Numbered from the stretch's first letter, positions 7,246 through 16,653 are shown. The stretch: 64,000 nt of DNA from Candidatus Zhuqueibacterota bacterium (GCA_963169875.1 CAUJEL010000075.1:1-64000), one strand, 5' to 3'. Notes: generated by a model from the letters alone, not told the origin. Translations and numbers: made by a program.

Positions 7246-7719
7246 TCAGGGGTGTGCGGAAAATAGTTTTATGCGCTGTTTTAGTTCTTCCACCAGCGCC
7301 GGCCGTACTGAAATCACCAGGCAGCCGTCATGATGGCGCAGCAGATACTCGATCCCCGGCCACAACCCGCCCCCTGCCGCTTCCACAGGCCCGAATTCGT
7401 CAATTACCACCAGGTTGCTTCCGCTGCCCGATTTAATCGCCTCTGCGGCGATTTTAAAAACATTTGCAGCGAAAAAAAAGCGACCGTAGGACACGGCATC
7501 CGCAAATATATTTTTATCGTTCGCGAGGTGATGCATCTCGCCCGTGGCAACGATTTCCAGGATAAAGCCTGTTTTCCCCCCGGCCGTCCAGATGCCATGA
7601 CTCAGGACGCCGCCGGTGCTTCTTCCCAGCCGGCGCGCGCATTGCAAGACCGCCTGCAGATAGGCGGTCTTGCCGCTGTTGGGTCTGCCGGTGACCAGGG
7701 CGATGCGTCCACACCTCAT
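7246..7719 (-). CDS. Small P-loop NTPase (THEP1/DUF2478-like)
   Basis: A 157-residue ATPase/GTPase. Walker A is GRPNSGKTAYL at residues 10-20, and Walker B-like NLVVIDEFGPVE is at about 100-111, followed by a GIEYLL helix. The order and size match THEP1-type nucleoside triphosphatases. The ATG at 7719 overlaps the stop codon of the CbiQ-like gene (ATGA), so it is the last gene of a three-gene operon with ECF-type membrane components. No classical ABC ATPase (no LSGGQ signature) is present in the operon. Confidence 0.8.
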   Translation of the reverse strand: MRCGRIALVTGRPNSGKTAYLQAVLQCARRLGRSTGGVLSHGIWTAGGKTGFILEIVATGEMHHLANDKNIFADAVSYGRFFFAANVFKIAAEAIKSGSGSNLVVIDEFGPVEAAGGGLWPGIEYLLRHHDGCLVISVRPALVEELKQRIKLFSAHP

Positions 7720-8285
7720 GGTTTGTTCCCGCCTTCGCCTGCATGGGATCCCGCCTGACGGGTTTGAAAAATGATTTGTGCGATGAATTGGCTGAGGGCT
7801 TTGAACAGGCCTGCCCGCTGCACCAGAATCATGCGCCAATGGATCCCCTTGAACGAAGCGGCTGCGATGGCGCGCACTTGTGGCAGCAGGGTCATGGCGA
7901 GCCGGAACACCTGTTCGAATTGGTGCAGCCGCAGCCGTTTCAAGCCGGCGGAAATACTGTCCAATGAAATATGATTGGTGAAGAGTTTAAGAGAGAGCAT
8001 GATGAGGATGCTGCGTTCCACCATGATGAGATTGAGTTGAAACATTCTGCGGTTGCAGGGGATGCCGAGCCACTCCGCATCTTTGGGATTGACCAGCAGG
8101 ACCGGAATGAGAAGCAGCAGTATAAAAAAGAGCCACATTTTCCAGCGTCTGAAAATGCGATAGGCGCGCCAATCGATCAAGGCAAGGCCCAGCAGGGCGA
8201 CCGGAAAAAGAACAAGATGGGTGGTCTCGTTCAGAAACAGCGCTGCCGCGACGCCGAGGATGAAGATGAAAACGTACCACTTCAT
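7716..8285 (-). CDS. CbiQ/EcfT-like transmembrane protein
   Basis: A 189-residue integral membrane protein with hydrophobic segments at about 3-40, 50-66 and 90-105, followed by a cytoplasmic amphipathic region. That region contains FEQVFRLAMTLLPQVRAIAAA, reminiscent of the coupling helices of EcfT/CbiQ T-components that carry short Ala-Arg motifs. It overlaps the S-component-like gene upstream and the NTPase gene downstream by 4 bp each. It is shorter than most EcfT proteins (about 260 residues), so the call is by resemblance and context. Confidence 0.65.
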   Translation of the reverse strand: MKWYVFIFILGVAAALFLNETTHLVLFPVALLGLALIDWRAYRIFRRWKMWLFFILLLLIPVLLVNPKDAEWLGIPCNRRMFQLNLIMVERSILIMLSLKLFTNHISLDSISAGLKRLRLHQFEQVFRLAMTLLPQVRAIAAASFKGIHWRMILVQRAGLFKALSQFIAQIIFQTRQAGSHAGEGGNKP

Positions 8286-8902
8286 GCAGCGTGTTCCAAT
8301 TTCTCGAGTTCGAGCTTGACGGCTTTGGCCAGGCGAAAGGCGAAAATACCGGCCAAGGCACCGGCCAGCAGATGCAGCAGAAAATAGATCCCGAGAAGTG
8401 CCATAAGATGTATTGATTGCAGATGCAGTATCTGCGCCAGCTGTGTGGCAGTGGCGACATAGACTTCATAAATGCGGCCGCCGAACAAGAGCCCCTGGGT
8501 GATGAAGGGATGCACGGCGGTGTAGCAGAGCATGGCCGCCCCGGCGCAGAGATAGCTGAAATAATGGACGCCGAGCAGGCCGCAGATGATCTCGGCCACC
8601 AGGGCCTCCATGAGGATGGCGAAAAAGGGCCCGGCGATGACCGTGCCGATGGAAAAAATCTTGAGGAGTGCGGCGACGCCGCCCATCATGAGCATGGCGC
8701 CGCGGCGGGGAACAAAGTAATATCCCGTCATGGCGATGACCGCGGCGAGCATGGCGAGGATGGCGCCCGACATGGGCAGGCGCATGCCTTTCAGCGTCGT
8801 GCCAATGGTGATTTCCATCAATCCCCACAAGGCCCCAAAAACGGCGATGAGTAGAATTTCACCGGATTCGAGTTTTTTTTGCCCGGTCCTTGTGCTCAGC
8901 AT
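8282..8902 (-). CDS. ECF-transporter S-component-like membrane protein
   Basis: A 206-residue protein with about six membrane segments (LLIAVFGALWGLMEITIG, AILAMLAAVIAMTGYYFV, MGGVAALLKIFSIG, IAGPFFAILMEALVAEIICGLL, the PFITQGLLFGG loop, and LLGIYFLLHLLAGALAGIFAF). A tight glycine-rich six-helix bundle with a soluble tail is the pattern of ECF S-components or related integral membrane sensors. Substrate cannot be read. It is first gene of the operon S-like / CbiQ-like / NTPase, with 4-bp overlaps throughout. Confidence 0.65.
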   Translation of the reverse strand: MLSTRTGQKKLESGEILLIAVFGALWGLMEITIGTTLKGMRLPMSGAILAMLAAVIAMTGYYFVPRRGAMLMMGGVAALLKIFSIGTVIAGPFFAILMEALVAEIICGLLGVHYFSYLCAGAAMLCYTAVHPFITQGLLFGGRIYEVYVATATQLAQILHLQSIHLMALLGIYFLLHLLAGALAGIFAFRLAKAVKLELEKLEHAA

Positions 8903-9248
8903 AGCCCTTCCATAATAAAACGTGCGTCATATCGTATCTCATCGCCATGCAGGCTCGTCCACAGAATCAATTGTTTGGTAAAATATTAAAATAATCGTAG
9001 AAAATCAAGTGCCAGGATTGCGGACATCCGGATTGGTGGTGAAATGCCTATGAAAAACCGGCAGTGATCCGTTCGTGAAACTTGTGGAATGGGCGTGCTG
9101 AACGATTGCGCCCACTGGGGTGCATCAGTTTTCCTTTCTTGATAATTTGTGAATGATTTATTATCTTTTTCCCTGTTCATCATTCACCGTGATGTCCGCT
9201 TGCGCCCGGGACTTTATGGATTTCCATTATTCACTTGCAGGAAAATCT
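8903..9248. other. Divergent intergenic region
   Basis: 346 bases between the divergent ECF-like operon and the DUF1638 gene. An AT-rich core (8970-9005) could hold promoters. I looked for a cobalamin riboswitch because both neighbours could be linked to corrinoids; only scattered GGTGAAA- and CCGGCAGTG-like strings are present at 9030-9070, not a convincing aptamer. Confidence 0.4.
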
Positions 9249-9995
9249 ATGCGTTTGAAACTCATCGGCTGTGAAGTTTTCACCCGCGAGGTGTGCCACT
9301 GTGTGGCGCGTTCACTGCATGTCATCGACCTCGAATTCACCGAAAAAGGGCAGCATGATCATCCCGATGTGCTGCGTGCACACCTTCAGGAGAGGATCAA
9401 CGCCTGCGCCGCGGCTGAAAAATACCAGGCCATCCTGCTGTGTTTGGGGTTGTGCGGCAATGCGACGATGGATTTGCAGGCCAAATCCGTGCCGCTGGTC
9501 ATCCCGCGCGCCCATGACTGCTGCACGCTGTTTCTCGGCAGCAAGGAGGCTTTCACGCAGCATTTCCGTCACAAACCCAGCGCACGTTTTACATCCACCG
9601 GGTACATGGAGCGGGGTGAGGATTCTTTCGCCCACGATCCCGGCACTATCTCCCAATCCATGGGCGGCGGCAGGAGCTATGAGGAATATGTGCGCGAGTT
9701 TGGCGAAGAGAACGCCAGATACATCTGGGAGACGCTGCATGCCTCCTGTCAACATTTTGATAAATCCATCACGTTCATCGACGTCCCTGAAACCAGCCAC
9801 TTGGGCGCGGCGCAGCAGTGTGAAGACAGGGCCGGCGCTGAAGGTCTGGCCTATTCGGTCCTTCCCGGTAGTCTCTCCTTGATCGAAAAACTGATTGACG
9901 GCGATTGGAATGCAAATGATTTTTTGATCGTACAGCCCGGGCAGCGTATCACCGGTTTGTATGACTGGGATGAAATTGTGGCTGCGAAAGATTGA
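9249..9995 (+). CDS. DUF1638 protein
   Basis: A 248-residue protein beginning MRLKLIGCEVFTREVC, the DUF1638 N-terminus. The core has ILLCLGLCGNATMDLQA and VIPRAHDCCTLFLGSKE, with conserved Cys and His residues that could bind a metal or corrinoid, and a C-terminal FLIVQPGQRITGLYD. The ATG at 9249 has GCAGGAAAA upstream and starts at the family N-terminus; longer in-frame starts from 9153 are unlikely. DUF1638 genes often sit near corrinoid methyltransferase genes in methanogens and anaerobes, but none is seen here. Biochemical function is unknown. Confidence 0.88.
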   Translation: MRLKLIGCEVFTREVCHCVARSLHVIDLEFTEKGQHDHPDVLRAHLQERINACAAAEKYQAILLCLGLCGNATMDLQAKSVPLVIPRAHDCCTLFLGSKEAFTQHFRHKPSARFTSTGYMERGEDSFAHDPGTISQSMGGGRSYEEYVREFGEENARYIWETLHASCQHFDKSITFIDVPETSHLGAAQQCEDRAGAEGLAYSVLPGSLSLIEKLIDGDWNANDFLIVQPGQRITGLYDWDEIVAAKD

Positions 9996-10357
9996 TGTCA
10001 GTGCGAGTTTGCAGGTCTTGAGAAATTTATCCGGGTTGGCGAACTTGAGGGTCGACAAGCCTCGTCGATCTGCGGTGATGTTATTCGAAGCGGAGGCCCA
10101 ACTGTTTCTGCGCTGCTTTGACCCCGATCCGCGGTATCAGTGTGTGCGGGCATAAGCTCCGGGGATCGCGCTTAAGGCGACTTTTAAGATCATACAGAAA
10201 CCTCAATTTTTGGAGGATGCATAAGCCCCGGGCATCGCGTTTTATACGCCCCGGGGCTTCCCATGTGGCGGTTCCCTGATTTTTCTTGTTTCTGATAAAT
10301 CAGATTATTAATTTACTGGATAGATATAAGGTTATGTAAAAACAAGGATAATATCAA
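9996..10357. other. Intergenic region with two related hairpins
   Basis: 362 bases. Around 10149-10171 and 10220-10244 two diverged copies of CATAAGCTCCGGGGATCGCG / CATAAGCCCCGGGCATCGCG each start a hairpin; the second is strong (10223-10259). The end of the stretch is AT-rich (10285-10345) and probably holds the promoter of the LOG-fusion gene. Confidence 0.55.
10223..10259. terminator. Strong GC-rich hairpin
   Basis: AAGCCCCGGG pairs with CCCGGGGCTT; inside it GCGT pairs with ACGC around TTTAT, with a 4-nt CATC bulge. It is not followed by a T-tract, so it may act as a structured 3' end or repeat rather than a classical terminator. Confidence 0.5.
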
Positions 10358-12328
10358 ATGCACGAATTATACCCCTATGACGATGTACTGACAACCGATG
10401 GTTATTTATGGTTTCTGGATACGCAAAGTTATCCTTATCAGGCGGTGGTGGTGTTTGAAAACGTTTCTCCGAGGTTCATGGAGCGCATGAATGCCGGTGA
10501 GATCGTTTTCAATATGCGCAGCCGCTTGTGCCAGCTCGGCCTCGACTGTGTACCCAGTCTCATCGAAAAATCCAAAAAGGCCAATCGCATCGAATGCACG
10601 GTGGCCATCTATCATGCCAGGGACTGTGCCATGGCCGCCAAGGTATTGGAGTACATCGTCAACAGCCATGAGCGCATGCTCATGGGCAAATTATTTCTCA
10701 AGCTGGAGCATCGCGTCCTCGATTTCGATGATGTCCTGAAGAATATCTACACCAATAACGGCGCGTTGATCGATCTGGAAAAAGAATCCTTCAAGCAGGG
10801 CAAGGACAATACCATCATTCTGCCGCTCGATAAATTAGTCTATGTCTATGATAATGATCTTTTGCCGAATACCGAGCAGCTGCGTTATCTCCTCTATCAG
10901 GGCATGCGCAAGGATCTCAATTTTTTCCGCAAGCAGTTCACCACCAACCTGCCTCACACGATCAAGCCTGAAGGCTGGTTCCTTGGCCAGCTCACCCATT
11001 TCAGGGTGAAGGAACACTTTGCGCTCATCGAAGCGCTCTCCTACAAGGAAAAACGGCTTGAAAAAATTTATCATTCAAACGCCAATCTGTTTGATCCGTT
11101 GAGCTATAAAAGCGTCGTCTCGCCGCAGATGATAGAAATCTTCAGCCGAAGCGATGTGGAGGAAAAGTTTGACGGCGTGGTGATCAAGGTTTACCGTCCT
11201 TCAAAACGTTTCTGTTCCATCCAGGTGCCCGCTGACATGCGCCTCAACGAAATCATCGGCCAATCGAAGCAGTTAAAGGAGAAAATGGATGAATCTCTGT
11301 CCGGCACTACACTGGTGAACGGCAAGCGCATCAAGCATGCGGCTTTCATCGTGGATGCTTCCGAGATGAACAAGCTGGAGACCTATAAAAACACCGAGAT
11401 CGTCGATACGGAAAAGATGGATATCCATGAGTGCCCTGAACTGGACATCATCGAAGAGATTGAAGACGGCTATATCAAATCCAATGGATTTCTCCTCTCC
11501 TATTATTTCCCCCGATGGGATGTGGTCTCGAAAATTGAAATGGAAAAGGAAAAAATTCATTCACTCATCTTCCGGCAAGCGTCGCAAATGAATCCGCCCT
11601 TTTTCAGCGAATACGATGTGCAGCGGCTCAAATTTCTCAAAAAACTGGGTGTTGACATCATCTGGGTTCAGGACGATGGCGTCAAGCACTATTACGAGCG
11701 CAATGAGTGCGGCTTTTTTCTCGACAAGGATCTTTTCAAGTCTTTTTCCGAGGCGACTTTCTTCGCCTGCTATGGGTCGAGCGTCAAAGTGACGCCGGAA
11801 TTGACCGGTCAGCTCTCCGGTTTTTTCCGGCAGCTGGTGGAGCTTTTCGGCAAAATCGGCGTGGTGACCGGCGGCGGTCCCGGATTGATGGAGGCGGTCA
11901 ACAAGATTGCCACACAGGAGAATATACTGTCAGCGGTTTGCTGCCTGTCGACGGAAATGTCGGAGAGTCCCCAGTATCTGAACACCTACGCCAACGTCGC
12001 CATGTTTTTCGACGAGCACTGCCGCCACATCCGCCAGAACAATTTTTCCATCGCCCGTTTTCCGATCTTTTTCCCGGGCGGCCTCGGCACCTTTGAGGAG
12101 GTCGGCATCGAGGTGTGCAACCTCAAGCTGGGCTTGAAACTCAACACGCCCTATCTGTTCATCGGCAGAGAGCATTATGCAAATATTCACAGCTTTTTCA
12201 AACAGGTCGCTGACAAGGGCATGGTCAATGAAAAAATAATCAAAAACCTCTTCCTCGTCGACACGCTGGATGAGGCAATCGAAATATACCGGGAATTCAT
12301 GATCAAACCGATGTCGATGCTTTCGTGA
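10358..12328 (+). CDS. LOG-family (lysine-decarboxylase-like) protein with large N-terminal extension
   Basis: A 656-residue cytoplasmic protein. Residues about 465-650 are a LOG/TIGR00725-like Rossmann domain with VVTGGGPGLMEAVN (502-515) and FPGGLGTFEEV (572-582), the signatures of nucleotide phosphoribohydrolases such as cytokinin-activating LOG and pyrimidine/purine nucleosidase PpnN. Residues 1-460 have no recognised domain; this part is mixed alpha/beta with charged segments. PpnN has regulatory flanks of its own, so the extension may be an allosteric part. The next gene, a GMP synthetase subunit, makes a purine-metabolism role plausible (inference). Confidence 0.8.
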   Translation: MHELYPYDDVLTTDGYLWFLDTQSYPYQAVVVFENVSPRFMERMNAGEIVFNMRSRLCQLGLDCVPSLIEKSKKANRIECTVAIYHARDCAMAAKVLEYIVNSHERMLMGKLFLKLEHRVLDFDDVLKNIYTNNGALIDLEKESFKQGKDNTIILPLDKLVYVYDNDLLPNTEQLRYLLYQGMRKDLNFFRKQFTTNLPHTIKPEGWFLGQLTHFRVKEHFALIEALSYKEKRLEKIYHSNANLFDPLSYKSVVSPQMIEIFSRSDVEEKFDGVVIKVYRPSKRFCSIQVPADMRLNEIIGQSKQLKEKMDESLSGTTLVNGKRIKHAAFIVDASEMNKLETYKNTEIVDTEKMDIHECPELDIIEEIEDGYIKSNGFLLSYYFPRWDVVSKIEMEKEKIHSLIFRQASQMNPPFFSEYDVQRLKFLKKLGVDIIWVQDDGVKHYYERNECGFFLDKDLFKSFSEATFFACYGSSVKVTPELTGQLSGFFRQLVELFGKIGVVTGGGPGLMEAVNKIATQENILSAVCCLSTEMSESPQYLNTYANVAMFFDEHCRHIRQNNFSIARFPIFFPGGLGTFEEVGIEVCNLKLGLKLNTPYLFIGREHYANIHSFFKQVADKGMVNEKIIKNLFLVDTLDEAIEIYREFMIKPMSMLS

Positions 12329-12373
12329 CCAGGCATGCGCTCTGCGCGGTGAGGAATAAAAGGAGCTTTTTTT

Positions 12374-13336
12374 ATGATTAAAGAGATTAAAGCCAGAAAT
12401 CTGAATTGTGAAAAATTCATCGCCGAAAAGACGGCAGAAATCAAAGAGATGGTGGGCGACGGTCTTGCCATCAACGCCCTCTCCGGCGGCGTCGATTCAT
12501 CCACAGTGACCATGCTGGGGCATAAAGCGCTGGGCAAAAAGCTCAGGACCGTGTTCATCGACAACGGCATCATGCGCGAAGGGGAGCCGCAGCAGGTCGT
12601 CGCCTTTTTCAAGAAATTGGGCGTCAAGGTCGAGGTCATCGATGCGCGCAAGGAATTCTTTGCGGCGCTCAAGGGCCTCACCGATCCCGAAGAGAAGCGC
12701 GAGGCGATCACACAGACTTTTTATAAAAAGGTTTTTGGCCGTCTCGTCAAGGAGAGCGGCGCGCGTTATCTGCTCCAGGGGACCATCCTCACCGATGTCG
12801 ATGAAACCGTGGCCGGTATCAAACGGCAGCACAACGTTTTTGCCCAGCTCGGCATCGATCCGAAAGCGACGTTTGGCTACCACATCCTTGAGCCGCTCAT
12901 TCAACTGCGCAAGGATGGCGTGCGCAAACTGGGCAAGGCGCTGGGTTTGCCCGCGGCGCTGTTTCAACGCATTCCTTTCCCGGGACCGGCGCTGGCTGCG
13001 CGCGTCATCGGTGAAGCCACGCCGGAACGCATTGAAACGGTGCGCAAGGCGACCGTGATTGTTGAAAAGTTGCTCCAGGATCGCAAGGCCTTTCAATATA
13101 TGGCGATCCTGCATGAGGATCGCGTCACCGGCATGCGCGATGGCAAGCGTGATTTCGGCCTGCAAATCGAACTGCGCTGCTGGGACAGCATCGATGCGCG
13201 CACTGCCAAACCGACGCGGCTGCCTTATCCGTTGCTGGAAAAACTGGCCGGAGAAATCCTGCGCAAGGTGCCCGGCGTGGTCAGCGTGACCTATAATATC
13301 GCCACCAAACCACCCTCAACCATCGAAGCGATCTGA
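12374..13336 (+). CDS. guaA: GMP synthetase, ATP-pyrophosphatase subunit
   Basis: A 320-residue protein equal to the C-terminal two thirds of GuaA. The PP-loop SGGVDSS is at 37-43 and FIDNGIMREGE follows. The remainder matches the XMP-binding and dimerisation domain, ending IATKPPSTIEAI, close to the usual TSKPPATIEWE terminus. It adenylates XMP and replaces the O2 with ammonia to form GMP. The glutamine amidotransferase domain is missing, as in archaeal-type split GMP synthetases, so a separate GATase subunit should be encoded elsewhere. AGGAG 9 nt upstream supports the start. It lies 45 bp after the LOG-fusion gene and may be co-transcribed. Confidence 0.93.
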   Translation: MIKEIKARNLNCEKFIAEKTAEIKEMVGDGLAINALSGGVDSSTVTMLGHKALGKKLRTVFIDNGIMREGEPQQVVAFFKKLGVKVEVIDARKEFFAALKGLTDPEEKREAITQTFYKKVFGRLVKESGARYLLQGTILTDVDETVAGIKRQHNVFAQLGIDPKATFGYHILEPLIQLRKDGVRKLGKALGLPAALFQRIPFPGPALAARVIGEATPERIETVRKATVIVEKLLQDRKAFQYMAILHEDRVTGMRDGKRDFGLQIELRCWDSIDARTAKPTRLPYPLLEKLAGEILRKVPGVVSVTYNIATKPPSTIEAI

Positions 13337-13492
13337 TTAAAATTGAATTTTTCGGGCAGGTTTTTTGTTGAAACATAGCCGGGGAGCCATCGTACAAAGG
13401 ACGAATTGTTGTTGTCGTTGTTTCTAACCTGTTTTATTCACAAGCTGTCGAGCGTGCAGAGTTCGCCGGGATATTTTTATGTTTTTCTTTTT

Positions 13493-13521
13493 TTGCGCGT
13501 CTCTGCGTTCGTGGCGGTGAA
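13493..13521 (+). repeat. Dispersed GCGTCTCTGCG-type repeat
   Basis: TTGCGCGTCTCTGCGTTC followed by GTGGCGGTGAA is the complement-orientation form of a short repeat (CACCGAGACGCTGAGACGC) also present at 31847-31873. Related strings are scattered in many bacterial genomes. It sits just upstream of the M16C gene. Confidence 0.5.
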
Positions 13522-13549
13522 TAATTCAGGCTAATAATCAGGAGGTAGA

Positions 13550-16537
13550 ATGAGCAGTAAATCATTAATTTTTGGATTGGTGTTGTCTATGACAGTAGTC
13601 AGTCTATCATCAGCCGTGGCTGCTTATCAGCCCGGCCAGGTTTATCACGGATTCAAATTGCTTGAAAAACGTTTTGTCAAGGAAGTGAATGCACAGTGCC
13701 TCTATTTTGAGCATGAGGGCAGCGGCGCGCGGCTGCTGAAAATCGCCGCTGATGATGCCAACAAAACTTTTAACATCACCTTCAAGACCGATCCGGAAAC
13801 GGACAGCGGCACCCCGCATATCATGGAGCATTCGGTGCTGAACGGTTCCAAACATTTCCCGGTCAAAAGTCCCTTTGATGTGTTGTCGCAAGGATCGCTC
13901 AACACCTTTCTGAATGCCATGACCAGCTCCGACTGGACGAGCTATCCGGTGGCGAGCATGAACAATCAGGATTACTTCAATCTCATGCATGTCTATCTCG
14001 ACGCGGTGTTTTATCCGCTCATCTATTCAGAGCCTAAAATTCTCAAGCAGGAGGGATGGCATTACGAGTTGACGCACCCGGACAGCGCTATTGTCTATAA
14101 AGGGGTCGTCTACAACGAGATGAAAGGGTCATTCTCCAGCGCCTCGCGCGAACTCTATTTTCAAATCAGCCGCAACCTCTTTCCGGATAACGGCTATGGT
14201 CTTGAATCGGGGGGCTATCCCACTGCGATACCACGGTTGACCGAAGAACAATTTCTCGCCTATCATCGCCGTTACTATCATCCGGCCAACAGCTACATCC
14301 TGCTCTATGGTGATGCGGATCTGGGAAAAGAGCTGCAATTCATCGATCAGGAATATCTGTCCAACTTTAAAAAAGCGGATGTCCGCGCCCGTTTTGAGCT
14401 GCAAAAACCGTTCACAGCCATGAAACGGGTGAACGCCTTCTATGCGTCTCCGGATGACGAGCCCACGGAGAATCAGACCTGGTTGGCCCTGAGCTGTGTG
14501 GCGGGCCGCGGCGATGACCGCGCCCTGGTCATGTCGCTGCAGGTGCTGGCAGAGGTTTTGGTGAATCAGGAATCCGCCCCCATTCGCCTCGCCCTGCAGG
14601 AAGCCGGCATCGGCCGCGAAGTGAGCGCCTCCATTGACGACACCCAGCAGAACGTCGTCACCATTATGGTGCAAAATGCCAATCCGGCGGATGCGGATGC
14701 TTTTCTCAATATCGTTATGACTGAATTACAAAAGGCCAGTGAAAAAGGCATCGACAAAATGGCGGTGGAAGGAACCATCAACCGTATGGAATTCCGTTTG
14801 CGTGAAGGCGATAATGCGCAGAAGGGCCTCACCTACGGCATGCAGGCTCTGGCGGGCTGGCTCTATGCTGACGATCCTTTCAAAAGCCTGGAGTATGAAA
14901 AACCGCTGGCCGAGATCAAACGCTCGCTCACGGAGCCCTATCTGGAGACAGTCATCCGCACAGAATTGCTGGACAATACCCACAGCGTGCTCGTGGTGCT
15001 CGAACCCAAACCCGGGATGGAAAAAGAGAACAACCGTAGAGTCGTCGAGGAACTGGCGCAATACAAAGCCACCCTCACCCCGGAGCAACTGCAGCAGCTG
15101 GTGAAGGAGACGGAGGAGCTGATCGCCTACCAGCAGCGCGAAGACACGCCGGAAGCATTGGCCACCATTCCGCATCTTGAAATAAAAGATATAACCCCCA
15201 AAGCACAGTGGTATGTCGCGGAAAAGAAACGCTTGCAAAACTTCGACGTGCTCCACTACAACACCTTCAGCAATGGTGTGGTTTACGTGAATCTCCACTT
15301 TGACGTTCGCACCCTGCCGCAGGAACTCGTTCCGTACGCCGCGCTGCTGGCTGAAGTGCTGGGCAGCCTGTCAACGGAAAAGTTCGAGTACGGTGAACTG
15401 GATAAATTGCTGAACATTCACACCGGCGGTTTCTACGTCGCTTTCAATACCTTTCTGGAAAACCGCAGTGACGACAAACTGCTGCCCAAATTCACGGTTT
15501 CCACCAAGGCCATGGCCAGCAAGACGGACAAACTTTTCGAGCTCAGCGAGGAGATCATCGATCACACGCGCTACGATGATCCCGAGCGCCTCAAAACGGT
15601 CCTGACGCGGCATCAGTCGCGCCTGGAGAATGCCGTCAAGCAGAACGGCTTCGGTTACACCATGCGCCGCATCGAATCCTATTTTAACCAGCGCGGCCGT
15701 TTCAATGAATTGACGTCAGGCCTTGATTACTACTGGTTCATCACCGAGCTGACGAAAAACTATGACACCCAGAGCGGCGAGATCATCGCCAAACTGCAAA
15801 AGACGGCGCAGCTGCTCTTCAATCAGCAGAATCTCATCCTCGGTCTGACTTGCAGCGACCAGGAATTGCCGGCGGTCAGCAGCGCCCTGGATAAATTGGG
15901 CAAGCGGATGGTCAGTGAAAAGCCGGTCTATCAGGCGTGGCAGCTGCAACCGCAGAAAGAGAATGAGGGCATCACCGCGGCCTCCAAGGTGCAGTATGTG
16001 CTGAAGGGCTACAATTACAAGAAACTGGGATATGACTGGAACGGCAAGATGCGCGTGCTGGGGCAGATTCTCTCCACGGATTGGCTGCAGAATCAGGTGC
16101 GCGTCATCGGCGGCGCCTACGGCGGCTTTAGCAATATCGACGCCAACGGCACGTTCCTGTTTGCCTCCTACCGCGATCCCAATTTGCAAAAGACCATCGA
16201 GACCTATGACAATACCCCCGGCTATTTAAAGGCGCTGGATGTCGATGACAAACGCATGACCCGCTTCATCATCGGCACGGTGGCGGATCTGGATTATCCT
16301 TTGACGCCCTCGCAACGCGGTGGGAATGCCGTTCGCCGTTATTTTGAAAAGATCACGGAAGCCGATCTGCAATCGGAGCGGGATGCAGTGCTCGCGACCA
16401 CGGTGGAGGATATCCGTGGCTTTGAAAAGCTGGTGACCGATGTTCTGGCCCAGGATGCGGTCTGCGTCTATGGCAACAAGGAAAAGATCGAGAAGGAATC
16501 GGCCGAACTGAAGAAAATCATCCCGGCCACACGATAA
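13550..16537 (+). CDS. Exported M16C (presequence protease-like) metallopeptidase
   Basis: A 995-residue peptidase. Residues 1-24 form a signal peptide (cleavage near AVAA). The inverted zinc motif HIMEH is at 90-94, with the downstream glutamate in the VVYNEMKGSFSS segment (about 190). The protein continues through two M16 halves, with an Arg/Tyr-containing YRDPN region near 870, matching the full clamshell length of PreP/Cym1-type enzymes. It should degrade peptides in the periplasm or outside. AGGAGG upstream confirms the ATG. It is single-gene, ending at a strong terminator. The export signal distinguishes it from cytosolic relatives. Confidence 0.92.
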   Translation: MSSKSLIFGLVLSMTVVSLSSAVAAYQPGQVYHGFKLLEKRFVKEVNAQCLYFEHEGSGARLLKIAADDANKTFNITFKTDPETDSGTPHIMEHSVLNGSKHFPVKSPFDVLSQGSLNTFLNAMTSSDWTSYPVASMNNQDYFNLMHVYLDAVFYPLIYSEPKILKQEGWHYELTHPDSAIVYKGVVYNEMKGSFSSASRELYFQISRNLFPDNGYGLESGGYPTAIPRLTEEQFLAYHRRYYHPANSYILLYGDADLGKELQFIDQEYLSNFKKADVRARFELQKPFTAMKRVNAFYASPDDEPTENQTWLALSCVAGRGDDRALVMSLQVLAEVLVNQESAPIRLALQEAGIGREVSASIDDTQQNVVTIMVQNANPADADAFLNIVMTELQKASEKGIDKMAVEGTINRMEFRLREGDNAQKGLTYGMQALAGWLYADDPFKSLEYEKPLAEIKRSLTEPYLETVIRTELLDNTHSVLVVLEPKPGMEKENNRRVVEELAQYKATLTPEQLQQLVKETEELIAYQQREDTPEALATIPHLEIKDITPKAQWYVAEKKRLQNFDVLHYNTFSNGVVYVNLHFDVRTLPQELVPYAALLAEVLGSLSTEKFEYGELDKLLNIHTGGFYVAFNTFLENRSDDKLLPKFTVSTKAMASKTDKLFELSEEIIDHTRYDDPERLKTVLTRHQSRLENAVKQNGFGYTMRRIESYFNQRGRFNELTSGLDYYWFITELTKNYDTQSGEIIAKLQKTAQLLFNQQNLILGLTCSDQELPAVSSALDKLGKRMVSEKPVYQAWQLQPQKENEGITAASKVQYVLKGYNYKKLGYDWNGKMRVLGQILSTDWLQNQVRVIGGAYGGFSNIDANGTFLFASYRDPNLQKTIETYDNTPGYLKALDVDDKRMTRFIIGTVADLDYPLTPSQRGGNAVRRYFEKITEADLQSERDAVLATTVEDIRGFEKLVTDVLAQDAVCVYGNKEKIEKESAELKKIIPATR

Positions 16538-16557
16538 AGAATGGCAATGTAAATTAC

Positions 16558-16601
16558 AAAAAGAGCCCTTGGAAATCGCATTTTCTCCAGGGGCTCTTTT
16601 T
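16558..16601 (+). terminator. Intrinsic terminator of the M16C gene
   Basis: Perfect arms AAAAAGAGCCC and GGGCTCTTTTT with a further TTGGA/TCCAG extension of the stem, 20 bp after the stop codon. Confidence 0.9.
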
Positions 16602-16653
16602 GCGTTCTTGACAGGAAGGGTAACACTGAATCAAAACCAGAGAGGAGTACACC

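Noticed and set aside
8990..9110. Possible cobalamin riboswitch upstream of DUF1638 or the ECF-like operon
   Set aside because: Only isolated GGTGAAA- and CCGGCAGTG-like strings; the conserved core order and the kissing-loop parts are not found on either strand.
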